Shown here one piece after another: positions 1 through 7,120 of a stretch of 13,557 nt of DNA; position 1 is the first letter of the stretch, and every line of letters begins with the position of its first letter. Below the pieces are notes generated by a model. The model searched no databases. It was not told the DNA's origin and was given only the letters and a program-made list of their open reading frames with translations. Made by a program: the position numbers and the translations under genes. The stretch spans positions 1-13,557 of the forward strand of contig JAEYQZ010000067.1 in NCBI GenBank assembly GCA_023409695.1, written 5' to 3'. The stretch is from Methanobacteriota archaeon. Lineage in GTDB: Archaea; Methanobacteriota; Methanobacteria; Methanobacteriales; Methanobacteriaceae.

Positions 1-492
1 GCCAGCGTCTATCTTGGAAGAATGGGAATATTCTTAATAATAGCCATATTACAGGCATTATTAGTTGCAATTGGGTCACTATACCTGCATGTGCAGATTT
101 CATCCGCACTGCTGTTTATTTTGACCACGCTGTATATTGGTATATGTGCCATGCTAATTGTCTATTCAATGACGTCTGCATTTGGAAATGCAGGAAAAGC
201 ACTGGCAATTATTATACTTGTACTGCAAATTACGGGGACAGCCGGAATTTTCCCACTGGAGATACTGCCTCCATTTTTCCAGGCAATACATCCATATCTG
301 CCCCTTACATATGCAGTTGGGGCTCTAAGAGAAGTAGTTGCAGGAGTTATATGGAGCACATACTGGTATAATATTTTTTATATGACCATTTTCCCAATTG
401 TAGCGTTTATTTTAACCCTGCTAATTAAAGAAAAGGTAGATAAACGTGCCCAGTGGACTGAAGAGAAATTAAAGGAAAGTGGTTTATTCTAA
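1..492 (+). CDS. YhgE/Pip-type ABC-2-like membrane protein, C-terminal part (5' truncated)
   Basis: The frame is open from base 1, so this is the C-terminal 163 residues of a longer membrane protein; the ATG at 22 is internal. It shows about five hydrophobic segments and ends in a charged tail (KEKVDKRAQWTEEKLKESGLF region). The stretch with AFGNAGKALAIIILVLQ, then FPLEILPPFFQ, then HPYLPLTYAVGALREVV is typical of the C-terminal membrane domain of YhgE/Pip proteins, which resemble ABC-2 permeases. In that family a long extracytoplasmic region lies between an N-terminal helix and this block; that part is outside the window. Known members are linked to phage receptors, type VII secretion and export, but the substrate here is unknown. 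A weak hairpin and T-tracts follow the stop. The family call is fairly safe; the role is not. Confidence 0.8.
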   Translation, partial: ASVYLGRMGIFLIIAILQALLVAIGSLYLHVQISSALLFILTTLYIGICAMLIVYSMTSAFGNAGKALAIIILVLQITGTAGIFPLEILPPFFQAIHPYLPLTYAVGALREVVAGVIWSTYWYNIFYMTIFPIVAFILTLLIKEKVDKRAQWTEEKLKESGLF

Positions 493-562
493 GCCAAATA
501 TGGCTGAAGAATTCCATTTCCTTTTAATAATGGCATGCTGGCATTTTTAATTTTTCTAATTT
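492..562 (+). terminator. Probable transcription end after the YhgE/Pip gene
   Basis: A 5-bp hairpin (AGCCA/TGGCT, 492-505) overlaps the stop codon, and T-rich runs (TTTTTAATTTTTC, about 545-557) follow. Archaeal termination depends mainly on T-tracts, so the T-runs are the better evidence. Confidence 0.35.
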
Positions 563-699
563 TAAACATTGACATTTACAATATTTAGACCTTTCAAATT
601 AACTAATTCAAATTAAAACACGTTTAAATATAATTTTAATGATTCACCACACAATTCTCACTAAGTAACTATTACTCAATATAATTACAGAGTTAGTTT

Positions 700-763
700 C
701 CGATAAATATATATTAAATATGGATAATATTTTATTACTTAACCGTGTGTTTTTTTATAAAAA
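700..763 (+). promoter_or_regulatory. TATA elements upstream of the 70-aa gene
   Basis: Two TATA-like stretches lie here: AAATATATATTAAA around 706-719 and TTTTTTATAAAAATT around 750-764. The second would place a start site about 25 nt later (near 780), giving a leader of about 40 nt with the GGAGG at 807-811. The rest of 493-819 is AT-rich and shows nothing else I can support. Confidence 0.35.
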
Positions 764-819
764 TTATCTTTTTAAAATTAAGTTATTTAATTAAATTAAC
801 ATTAAAGGAGGCATATTAC

Positions 820-1032
820 ATGCCACTTCCAGAAAAGGAATATCAAAAGTTAATTAACATCCTAAAGAAATATAAAGAACAGTACTCCTTAACTATGGAA
901 GAAGATCTTAGAGATATAATTGAAAGTATAGAGCTAGATGCAAAAATAAGCCATAAAAATTTAAATAACGCTAAAATAAAAGTGTTAAATACATTCAAAG
1001 GACCTGAAATTAGCGTTACATTTGAAGATTAA
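820..1032 (+). CDS. Hypothetical 70-aa charged protein
   Basis: The start is the ATG at 820, chosen because AAAGGAGG lies 8 nt upstream. The frame is open further upstream (to an ATG at 745), but that adds a low-complexity Phe/Ile/Lys stretch that overlaps the TATA region and has no ribosome site. The protein starts MPLPEKEYQKL and has a helical, charged N-terminal half with a second helix around TMEEDLRDIIESIELDAK. It ends in a likely beta strand (GPEISVTFED). There is no signal peptide or membrane segment. I do not recognise the family. Its last codons lie inside a duplicated block (1024-1073 and 1083-1140). It is probably a single-gene unit, as the next gene is on the other strand. Confidence 0.65.
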   Translation: MPLPEKEYQKLINILKKYKEQYSLTMEEDLRDIIESIELDAKISHKNLNNAKIKVLNTFKGPEISVTFED

Positions 1033-1140
1033 AGTTAATGTTTTATATTTCAATAGATTCTGCTTAAATTGGATTTATATTGGAAGATTAAAGTTAATGT
1101 TCATTTTATTTCAATGGATTCTCTTCTGCTTAATTTTGAT
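1024..1140 (+). repeat. Tandem imperfect duplication at the 3' end of the 70-aa gene
   Basis: GAAGATTAAAGTTAATGTT at 1024-1042 recurs at 1083-1101. The following bases also match (ATTTCAATAGATTC versus ATTTCAATGGATTC, then CTGCTTAA), with small indels. The offset is 59 bp. The first copy contains the last codons and stop of the 70-aa gene; the second is non-coding. This looks like a local duplication that has since drifted. Confidence 0.75.
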
Positions 1141-1282
1141 GATTTAAAATGTTTAAGACTTTGTTTTTACAAATTTTATGTTAAATTTAGTTTTCCGCAC
1201 TTCAAATTTGTTCATTCAAGGATACATAATCCAGAGGCAGCTATAAATTCATCGGTCCATTACAAATACTAACATTTTTATT

Positions 1283-1438
1283 TTATTCCCTGTCAGAATC
1301 TCCACAATATGGACACCTATGTTTATCCTCTAATTCAAAATTCTCACTGTCCAATATCTTTATTCTGCTTGCTTTAGGAACAGCATAATTATTTCCACAG
1401 TTTTTACATTTTACAGTTTCGCCATTTATATAAATCAT
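1283..1438 (-). CDS. 51-aa zinc-ribbon protein
   Basis: Reading the minus strand, the ATG at 1438 follows a GGGGGTT ribosome-site-like stretch and opens a 51-residue frame beginning MIYINGETVKCKNCGNNYAVP. It has two CxxC knuckles, C11-x2-C14 (CKNCGNN) and C42-x2-C45 (CPYCGDS), separated by 27 residues. That is the layout of a rubredoxin-like zinc ribbon binding one zinc ion. The first knuckle sits after a beta hairpin and the second on the C-terminal turn, as expected for that fold. Such mini zinc ribbons are common in archaea and usually bind nucleic acid or a protein partner; the target is unknown. A TATA-rich stretch upstream on the minus strand (1485-1505) could be the promoter. The gene is easily missed because of its length. 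Confidence 0.8.
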   Translation of the reverse strand: MIYINGETVKCKNCGNNYAVPKASRIKILDSENFELEDKHRCPYCGDSDRE

Positions 1439-1775
1439 GATTTAACCCCCAAACAAGTATTTCATTTTTTGAAATGCATGCAAATTATATTATAATATAT
1501 GTATTTATTATTACTTACATTAGGTCATCTAAAAAAATAGTTACTAGGAGGACCCGTGTTTAATTTAAAAATAGATATTTATGGTTTATTTAAGACATAA
1601 ATCTTTGATTAAAGTTTAAAATATCGATAACTTCTATAAAAGATATATTGCCACCCATATTTATTTTATTTATACTCATTTGGCCCAATAAGATAATTAC
1701 AACAGATTTAAAAGAATCACCAAATCAAAAATAACATAAACAATTAAAATAAGATTATTTTCTAGAGGGGATAAA
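1439..1775. other. Intergenic region between the zinc-ribbon gene and the first CDF gene
   Basis: A short inverted repeat ATTTCA/TGAAAT lies at about 1461-1477, and TATA-rich DNA (about 1485-1505) probably serves the minus-strand zinc-ribbon gene. On the plus strand AGGAGG (1546-1551) precedes GTG at 1556, opening a 14-codon frame that stops at 1600; this could be a leader peptide or a gene remnant. TATA-like sequences TATAAAAG (1635-1642) and TTTATACT (about 1669) could drive the CDF gene. Nothing else is supported. Confidence 0.35.
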
Positions 1776-2687
1776 TTGCAAAATGTATCAGAAAGGGAAA
1801 AAGTAGGTAAAAAGGCATCATATGTGGCCATATTTGGAAATATCACCCTTACAGTATTTAACATAATTATTGGAATAATTTCTGGAAGTACTGCGCTTGT
1901 AGCTGAAGGATTTCATACATTATCAGATGTTCTAACTTCCATTATAGCATTTATCGGATTTAAAATAGGTATGAAACCGGCGGATGAAGATCATCAGTAT
2001 GGACACGGTAGAGCTGAACCAATTGTTGGGCTTATTATAGTCATATTTCTAGCAATTGTAGCTTATGAAATAATATCTGGAGCTTATGCCAAGATTGTGC
2101 TTGGAGAAGCAGTTATACCTCCCAGTTTGATAGCTGCCATAATGGCTGCAATTGGTATAGGCATAAATTATACAATGAGCACTTATCTTACACAATCAGG
2201 AGAAAAAATTAACAGCCCAGCACTTATAGCTGATGGAAAACATCAGAGAGTAGATATATTCTCATGTATAACTGTTTTAATAGGAGTTGTCGGATCTCAA
2301 TTCGGAATACCTATCTTAGATACCATTGTATCAGTATTTATAGCTCTAATAATAATTAATACAGCCTTACATTTAGCATACGACAACGTTAACACCCTTA
2401 TGGGCAAGATACCTTCCAAACAAATTATTGAAGACATTAAAAAAGCTGCATTAATCTCAAAATGTGTTAAAGGCGTGCATAACGTTAAAATAAATAATAT
2501 GGGGCCCTACTCTTCAGTAGAATTACATGTTGAGCTAAATAAAGAGCTAAAACTTGAAAAATCACATAAAATAGCCCATGAAGTCGAACAGAATATAATT
2601 AACAATGTTGAATCAGTTAAAATGGTCAGCGTCCACACCTGCCCTACTGAAGTAGTATGCAAACAAAATTTAGAAAAAAACAACTAA
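1776..2687 (+). CDS. Cation diffusion facilitator (CDF) metal exporter, copy 1
   Basis: This is a 303-aa CDF transporter, which exports divalent metal from the cytoplasm in exchange for protons as a homodimer. About six membrane helices (residues roughly 15-200) precede a cytoplasmic domain. The metal site is the zinc-type His/Asp set: H47-x3-D51 in TM2 and H156-x3-D160 in TM5. Conserved DHQYGHGRAEP (72-82) follows TM2. The C-terminal domain (about 205-303) carries further His (H251, H264, H268, H287) and a two-Cys tail (CPTEVVC), likely regulatory metal ligands. TTG at 1776 is the start: AGAGGGG lies just upstream, and the nearby ATG at 1783 is out of frame. Zn2+ is the best guess for substrate; Cd, Co or Fe cannot be excluded. 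A second CDF lies at 7918-8811. Confidence 0.93.
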   Translation: MQNVSEREKVGKKASYVAIFGNITLTVFNIIIGIISGSTALVAEGFHTLSDVLTSIIAFIGFKIGMKPADEDHQYGHGRAEPIVGLIIVIFLAIVAYEIISGAYAKIVLGEAVIPPSLIAAIMAAIGIGINYTMSTYLTQSGEKINSPALIADGKHQRVDIFSCITVLIGVVGSQFGIPILDTIVSVFIALIIINTALHLAYDNVNTLMGKIPSKQIIEDIKKAALISKCVKGVHNVKINNMGPYSSVELHVELNKELKLEKSHKIAHEVEQNIINNVESVKMVSVHTCPTEVVCKQNLEKNN

Positions 2688-2754
2688 TTTTTGTAATGAT
2701 AGATAAAAAGTTAATCATTTAATCTAATTCATTACTCAATCGTTGTAATCCATC
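2688..2754. terminator. Convergent intergenic spacer
   Basis: These 67 nt separate two convergent genes. GTAATGA (2693-2699) and TCATTAC (2729-2735) are inverted, with a long AT-rich loop. A shared bidirectional end of transcription is plausible but weakly supported. Confidence 0.25.
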
Positions 2755-3519
2755 TTAAGGCAGTTCTTTATCATTTATCCATGCCCTTACTGTTTTATTA
2801 AAAAGTTCGGGTGATTCTAAATTCCAGACGTGATACAAACCGGGCGCTTTGAAGATTTGAGAATTGGGAAGACATTTATTTAAGTCCTCAGCAGATTCAT
2901 GTACTATTTCCCATTCTGTTTCGCCCATGGTTATTAAAACAGGGTTTTCAACTTTACATAATCCTTCAGGAATTCTAAATGCAGCATTTTCGTTTAACAT
3001 ACGTTTATTAAGACCATATGTGAGTAACTTTGTGTCTCTTTTATAATTTTCAAAATATTCCTGAGGATATTTTCCTTTTTCCATAGTTTTCTTTATAAAA
3101 AAATCTGTATTTACCAAAGGCTTAAATATGGCCCCCATTACAGGCATCAATGTTAAAGCAGCCTTTCCATAATACGGCCGTACTACAGTCCCACTTATCA
3201 TAGCGTGATCTACCACTTCCGGTGCCATACCTAAAATCTGTATCACTAACTGGCCGCCGAGGGATATTCCAACTATATGTGCTTTTTTATTATGCCCCCG
3301 CTCCTTAATAAGTTCTATAATTTGTTCTGCAGCTGTTTCTATTGTAAGGGGAGTCACATGCTTACTCTTTCCATGTTCTGGAAGATCAGGAATCAAACAA
3401 TGATAATCTGTAAATCCTTCCAATTGTTTATCCCACATCCAACCAGATACTCCACCGCCAGTTATAAAAACTATTGATTCTTTGTTTTCTTTGCCTGTCT
3501 CTTTAACAAATAGATCCAT
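2755..3519 (-). CDS. Alpha/beta-fold hydrolase
   Basis: A 254-aa soluble alpha/beta hydrolase with no signal peptide. Visible landmarks are the early TGGGVSGWMW oxyanion-type loop (20-29), PDLPEHGKS (44-52), the nucleophile elbow G-I-S86-L-G-G and the catalytic His in GLYH230VW. The acid is expected after the strand ending VLITMGETE; Glu202 occupies the position where most relatives have Asp. A cap insertion lies at about 115-185. The start is set at the ATG at 3519, because GGAGATGA lies just upstream (about 3524-3531). The longer frame to 3588 would begin in GATATATAGG, which is a good TATA box for this gene. The substrate (ester, lactone or other acyl compound) cannot be told. It converges with CDF copy 1. 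Confidence 0.88.
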   Translation of the reverse strand: MDLFVKETGKENKESIVFITGGGVSGWMWDKQLEGFTDYHCLIPDLPEHGKSKHVTPLTIETAAEQIIELIKERGHNKKAHIVGISLGGQLVIQILGMAPEVVDHAMISGTVVRPYYGKAALTLMPVMGAIFKPLVNTDFFIKKTMEKGKYPQEYFENYKRDTKLLTYGLNKRMLNENAAFRIPEGLCKVENPVLITMGETEWEIVHESAEDLNKCLPNSQIFKAPGLYHVWNLESPELFNKTVRAWINDKELP

Positions 3520-3576
3520 GAAATCATCTCCGAAATTTTTGATTATCTGCATTAATGTACAATTATCACTAGATAT

Positions 3577-3586
3577 CCTATATATC
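3577..3586 (-). promoter_or_regulatory. TATA box of the hydrolase gene
   Basis: GATATATAGG on the minus strand would place transcription start near 3556, leaving a leader that contains the GGAGATGA ribosome site before the ATG at 3519. Confidence 0.4.
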
Positions 3587-3588
3587 AT

Positions 3589-3878
3589 ACATAATTCAAT
3601 ATAAGCTTTTCATAATAATAAATAAGATTTTATATCAAAACAAAAATCTAGAATTAATAAAAAAAGTTGCTGTTAATCCCCTAATTAGATATTAAACTAA
3701 TTGATAATATAAAAAGGTAAAATAAAATATTTGATTTATACAAATACATTATTAATTATTAATTTATCCATTAATTAATTTTAAATGATTATTTTTGTGC
3801 GAATTATATTTTAGTTTAATAATTACACGTCTAATTTGTAGAAACATTTTTATATTCAAAATACATAACTTATGAGTA
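3589..3878. other. AT-rich intergenic region upstream of parA
   Basis: This is very AT-rich with long A/T runs. TTTTTATATTC at about 3847-3857 is a candidate TATA box whose start site (about 3875-3880) would fall at the first partition-like repeat. I see no small gene here. Confidence 0.4.
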
Positions 3879-3966
3879 ACTTAATAAGGTATAACTTATG
3901 AAATTATGTAGTTTATACTTTAATAACTACATAAGTTAATAGCTTAATCAGTTATACCTTATTAAT
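3879..3966. promoter_or_regulatory. Nested inverted repeats upstream of parA (partition/operator site S1)
   Basis: Perfect 16-bp arms TTAATAAGGTATAACT (3881-3896) and AGTTATACCTTATTAA (3950-3965) enclose a second perfect inverted repeat, TTATGTAGTT (3904-3913) with AACTACATAA (3925-3934). The left arm, read on the minus strand (3879-3897), gives AAGTTATACCTTATTAAGT. This matches the AAGTTATACAGTTATTAAGT core of the downstream sites apart from AG replaced by C. The position, between a TATA candidate and the parA ribosome site, suits both autoregulation and a centromere role; that role is inferred. Confidence 0.75.
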
Positions 3967-3993
3967 ATATTATCAATAAAAAGGAGAAATTAC

Positions 3994-4764
3994 ATGGCAG
4001 AAATTATAGCAATCCTTAATCAGAAAGGAGGAAGTGGAAAAACAACCACCGCCGTAAATCTAGCTACAGCACTAGCAAAAAAAGGTAAAAAAATAGCATT
4101 AGTAGATTTTGACCCCCAGGGTAATGCAACAACCTACCTTGGACTTATGAAAAGAGAAATGAAAAACACCATGAGAGATGTGCTCCACGAAAAGATTGAC
4201 ATCATTGATGCAATACGAGCTACAGAATATGAAGGATTAGATTTAATCCCATCAAATATAAAACTCTCAGGAATCGAAGGCTACCTCAATGCACAGACCT
4301 CACCTATTTCAGTATTAAAAAGTAAACTGAAAAAGATTAAGGATAACTATGATTACGTCTTTATAGATGCGCCCCCTACTTTAAATATTATAGCTACCAA
4401 TGTGCTTACAGCGGCAGACAGCGTTATTATCCCAATTCAGGCCGATCCATTTGCACTTGAGGGAATGGTAGACCTGCTTGAAGTTATTGATATCATAGCA
4501 GAAGACCTCAACAGCCCTACAGAAATTAAGGGCGTTCTTATAACTAAATTTAGGGCCAATACCAAACTGGGCAAAGAAGTTAAAGCTGAAGTACAAAAAT
4601 ATTTTGAAAATGAATTATTTGAAACCGTTATTCCAGACAATATTAAAGTATCTGAAGCTCCAGGATACAACAAGCCCGTAATTGTCTATGATCCAGATTG
4701 TGCAGGCAGCAAGGCTTACATTGAACTGGCCGATGAATTTTTAGCGAGGGAGAAAAATGAATAA
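3994..4764 (+). CDS. parA: ParA/Soj-type partition ATPase
   Basis: A 256-aa ParA/MinD-superfamily ATPase of the short chromosomal (Soj) type, with no N-terminal helix-turn-helix. The deviant Walker A is NQKGGSGKTTT (9-19) with signature lysine K11 and K16. Walker A' is DFDPQGN (38-44), Walker B is YVFIDAPP (121-128), and IPIQADPFALEG (146-157) is the usual family motif. In the family, ATP-bound dimers coat DNA non-specifically and a centromere-bound partner triggers hydrolysis, moving replicons apart. AGGAG lies 8 nt before the ATG. Its stop overlaps the start of the partner gene (4757-4764), so the two are translationally coupled. Inverted repeats lie before and after the pair, as in true partition loci. 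A chromosomal role or an integrated-plasmid origin are both possible. Confidence 0.93.
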   Translation: MAEIIAILNQKGGSGKTTTAVNLATALAKKGKKIALVDFDPQGNATTYLGLMKREMKNTMRDVLHEKIDIIDAIRATEYEGLDLIPSNIKLSGIEGYLNAQTSPISVLKSKLKKIKDNYDYVFIDAPPTLNIIATNVLTAADSVIIPIQADPFALEGMVDLLEVIDIIAEDLNSPTEIKGVLITKFRANTKLGKEVKAEVQKYFENELFETVIPDNIKVSEAPGYNKPVIVYDPDCAGSKAYIELADEFLAREKNE

Positions 4765-5062
4765 GGGAGGATTAGGTTCAGATATGGGTTCTATGTTAGA
4801 GCGCAGGGAAAAGAAAAAATCCAAAGAATTAATCACACATGAAAAAGTTAATGCATTGCTAATTGAAGAACTCCACGCGAAGATTAAAGATCAGCCCAGA
4901 ATCTCATTCTGGGACCCCGAATCTAAAATTGTCCTTAGTTATCTTAAAGAGACCAAACCCAAATTTAGCATCAGTAAGGAAATTTCCAAGGTTTTGCAGG
5001 AGTATCTGGAAAAAGAGTATCCTGAAATTTGGGCAGAAGTAAAAGGATTAATAGATAAATGA
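4757..5062 (+). CDS. Small ParA partner, candidate mini-ParB centromere-binding protein
   Basis: A 101-aa basic/acidic helical protein overlapping the parA stop by 8 nt; AGGGAG precedes the ATG at 4757. The N-terminus, NKGGLGSDMGSMLERREKKK, resembles the short basic ParA-activating peptide of Spo0J/ParB (KGLGKGINALF type). The middle holds a helix and a strand (ITHEKVNALLIEELHAKIK, then PRISFWDPESKIVLSYL). The C-terminus (SISKEISKVLQEYLEKEYP, 73-91) looks like a ribbon-helix-helix or small DNA-binding and dimerisation segment. There is no ParB CTPase (GERR-type) motif and no room for one. I infer that it binds the AAGTTATACAGTTATTAAGT-type repeats and stimulates ParA. An alternative is a regulator of parA only. 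It is not a family I can name. Confidence 0.72.
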   Translation: MNKGGLGSDMGSMLERREKKKSKELITHEKVNALLIEELHAKIKDQPRISFWDPESKIVLSYLKETKPKFSISKEISKVLQEYLEKEYPEIWAEVKGLIDK

Positions 5063-5116
5063 ATAACTTATTAAGTTATTCATTTGTTAAGTTCATAAGG
5101 TATTCAGTTATTAAAT
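5057..5116. promoter_or_regulatory. Palindrome and partition-like repeat after the parA operon (site S2)
   Basis: A 29-bp palindrome (14-bp arms AAATGAATAACTTA and TAAGTTATTCATTT, 1-nt centre, 5057-5085) overlaps the partner gene's stop codon. It is followed by AAGGTATTCAGTTATTAAAT (5097-5116), which matches the 20-bp core with three changes. It could double as a transcription terminator hairpin, but there is no clean T-tract after it. Confidence 0.7.
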
Positions 5117-5268
5117 GATTGACAATTTATACAGGAAATTATAATTTATTCATTATTGAACGCATACCTTACATCGCTATTTTTCATTATAATTTAGCTT
5201 AGATTGAAATTAACGTTTTTACATGCTAGCTAAAACTATTTTTAGATATTAAATGTTATTACGTGACT

Positions 5269-5313
5269 AAGTTATTCAGTTATTAAGTGAATAAGTTATA
5301 CGGTTATGTATTC
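5269..5313. promoter_or_regulatory. Partition-like repeat (site S3)
   Basis: AAGTTATTCAGTTATTAAGT (5269-5288) differs at one base from the 20-bp core shared by sites S4 and S5. A second partial core, AAGTTATACGGTTATGTATT, follows at 5293-5312. Within each, (A/G)GTTAT units sit 8 bp apart, and the two cores are offset by 24 bp, suggesting cooperative protein binding on a similar face. Confidence 0.7.
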
Positions 5314-5339
5314 AAATAAATAATATAAAGGAAATTAAT

Positions 5340-5498
5340 TCATCTCATAAACCAGTTCATGACCCTAAATAACATAAATGCACTTTTAACTAACCTATTC
5401 AATATAATTAATCCAATTGCTATACGGCCGAAGATTCCAAACTTTGAAAGAACCCAGAAACTTATAAATTTCCATATTATATCTATTAACCAGCTCAT
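5340..5498 (-). CDS. 52-aa hydrophobic small protein
   Basis: On the minus strand GGAGG lies 9 nt before the ATG at 5498, which opens a 52-residue frame beginning MSWLIDIIWKFISFW and ending NWFMR. It is rich in Trp, Phe and Ile, with Arg/Lys spaced through it. It may form one transmembrane or amphipathic membrane-bound helix (about 22-34) flanked by aromatic residues. I do not recognise it. It lies just downstream of the UbiA-family gene's stop (45 nt away, same strand) and could be co-transcribed with it. Ribosome site and codon pattern support a real gene, but length makes this moderate. Confidence 0.6.
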   Translation of the reverse strand: MSWLIDIIWKFISFWVLSKFGIFGRIAIGLIILNRLVKSAFMLFRVMNWFMR

Positions 5499-5543
5499 AC
5501 TAACTTTCCTCCATTATATTTATTAACATAACGTCTCAAATTT

Positions 5544-6470
5544 TCATGATAAGATTAGAAATATAAAATAGCTGTTAATTAAAATTCCAATTAAAAATAT
5601 CGATTTAATATTGAATGTAGCATATTTAGTAGCTAATTCTCTATCTAAAGGCATCTTCAGCAGTCCCAGTATTCCTAAACTTAAAGGAATTAATGAAATA
5701 AAAGTAAGCATTTTGAAACTTAAAACCTGCGGATAAAGACCAGTAAATGATATTAAAGCAAAAGATAACGTCATCATAAACGCGGAAATCCCAATAAACT
5801 TAAAGCCAAATCTGCGGCCATTAGCCACTACTAAAGTTATTTTACCTCCCAATTTATCCCCTTCCATATCAGGAATATTGGCACTGTTAGTTAAAAAGAG
5901 TCTTGAGAAAGCAAGAGGTATGGTAAAAATTAGCATAGGGATAGTTAACATCCCCATTAAAGTAAAAAATCCTGCAGAAGGTAATAAAACCCCGTAAAGC
6001 GCGTTTGAAAATTCACCAAGCCTGTTATAAGCTAGTTTTAAAGGAGGAGCCGTGTAAAACCATGCTAAAAAGTTACCAAATACTGCAAGTAGAAAAAACT
6101 CAATGGGATATGAAAAGATAACTATGAAAGCAGCTGCAAGAATGACAGATAACAAATTAAGTGCAATAGCAAACCTTTTAGAAAATTGCTTTAATTCGGG
6201 ATTTTCAATTAGTATACCGCTTCCTGCAGAAACAGTGCTGGATCCTGAAAGACTATCTGTTTTAAAGTCATAAAAGTCGTTACTGTAATGAACAGCAAGA
6301 TGACATAAAAGTAATATTGAATATCCCATTACAAATTTAGCTAAACTAAATTCAGCATTGAAGATAACAGCTAACAGGGCTCCCATAACAAAAAGCAAAA
6401 ATCCATCAAATAGGAACATGGGCCTTCCTAATTTAATGATTTTTATCAGGGTATCCCCATTTATTTTCAT
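5544..6470 (-). CDS. UbiA-family prenyltransferase
   Basis: A 308-aa integral membrane prenyltransferase with eight or nine hydrophobic segments. Both Mg-diphosphate motifs are intact: N64-D65-x2-D68-x3-D72 (NDFYDFKTD) and D201-x3-D205 (PDMEGDKLGGK). Between them the conserved YTAPPLKLAYNRLGEF (139-154) is present. The family transfers a polyprenyl group from its diphosphate to an acceptor. The second motif and overall length look more like MenA-type enzymes than archaeal DGGGP synthase. The acceptor is unknown, and menaquinone is not expected in such methanogens. No ribosome site precedes the ATG, and a TATA-like stretch about 25 nt upstream suggests a leaderless transcript. Confidence 0.9.
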   Translation of the reverse strand: MKINGDTLIKIIKLGRPMFLFDGFLLFVMGALLAVIFNAEFSLAKFVMGYSILLLCHLAVHYSNDFYDFKTDSLSGSSTVSAGSGILIENPELKQFSKRFAIALNLLSVILAAAFIVIFSYPIEFFLLAVFGNFLAWFYTAPPLKLAYNRLGEFSNALYGVLLPSAGFFTLMGMLTIPMLIFTIPLAFSRLFLTNSANIPDMEGDKLGGKITLVVANGRRFGFKFIGISAFMMTLSFALISFTGLYPQVLSFKMLTFISLIPLSLGILGLLKMPLDRELATKYATFNIKSIFLIGILINSYFIFLILS

Positions 6471-6487
6471 AATATTATTAAATAAAT

Positions 6488-6505
6488 TATTACATAAATA
6501 TTTTT
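6488..6505 (-). promoter_or_regulatory. TATA region of the UbiA-family gene
   Basis: AAAAATATTTATG on the minus strand sits about 25 nt before the ATG at 6470, which fits transcription starting at or next to the start codon. This explains the missing ribosome site. Confidence 0.35.
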
Positions 6506-6609
6506 AATAAATTCGAATATCTTTAAAGCATTTTTATCCGGAGGACATATCACCTACCAATATACTATGTTCCTATTCTACGCATTAGACTCTCACTTCA
6601 AATTATTCA

Positions 6610-6783
6610 TTACAGAATATTTTTAGATTCAGGAAAACCGGATTTCTCGTCGATAATTTCTTCAAGTTCATCAACTAACTGTTCTAAATCTTTATCATCA
6701 TCAGAGGTCCATTCCATCCCTGCATAATCATATAATGCTTTAAAATGTTTTCGTAAAATTTTAATAGCTTTTTCCTTACTCAT
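6610..6783 (-). CDS. 57-aa acidic helical protein
   Basis: Minus-strand ATG at 6783, preceded by GGGAGAGG about 7 nt upstream. The 57-residue product starts MSKEKAIKILRKHFKAL and continues with EWTSDDDKDLEQLVDELEEIID. It has a basic N-terminal helix and a strongly acidic second helix, with no membrane segment or Cys. It may be a small two-helix regulator or protein partner; I cannot name it. It is separated from the UbiA-family gene by about 140 nt and faces the same way. The clear ribosome site and the sharp change in charge between halves argue for a real gene. Confidence 0.68.
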   Translation of the reverse strand: MSKEKAIKILRKHFKALYDYAGMEWTSDDDKDLEQLVDELEEIIDEKSGFPESKNIL

Positions 6784-7120
6784 AATAAGCCTCTCCCTTT
6801 TAAATAATATTTAATTTAATTCAGTATAAATAAATATCCTTTCACAACTTAATTTAAATTAAATTTTTTAACTAATAAAATAAGCGATAAATATTTTCAT
6901 ATATACCGCCTAAATGTTCTATTTTTATATTCACGTTACTAATACTATTTAATATATAAATTAAGCTTAAAATTTGGTAATCTGAAGTTCAATATAATGT
7001 TAAAAGTTTTTATTTTATTGTTAATGTGATTATAGTCACGCAACAGACCATTTACTTTAAATAATTTAAAATTAATAATAAATATTGCGTATTTTTGCCA
7101 ATTTGTATTTATACGCATTA

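Noticed and set aside
745..819. Upstream extension of the 70-aa gene
   Set aside because: The added residues are encoded by promoter-like AT-rich DNA; the GGAGG site points to the ATG at 820.
1069..1272. 67-codon plus-strand frame after the 70-aa gene
   Set aside because: No ribosome site, Phe/Tyr/Lys-rich low-complexity product, and its start lies inside a duplicated non-coding block.
3861..5316. A CRISPR array suggested by repeated AGTTAT units
   Set aside because: Repeats are short, unevenly spaced, in both orientations, and have no unique spacers or cas genes; they fit protein-binding sites.
6576..6635. Plus-strand 19-codon frame beginning ATG after GGAGGACATATCACC
   Set aside because: Spacing from the ribosome-like site is too long and the product is short and featureless; it overlaps the 3' end of the 57-aa gene.
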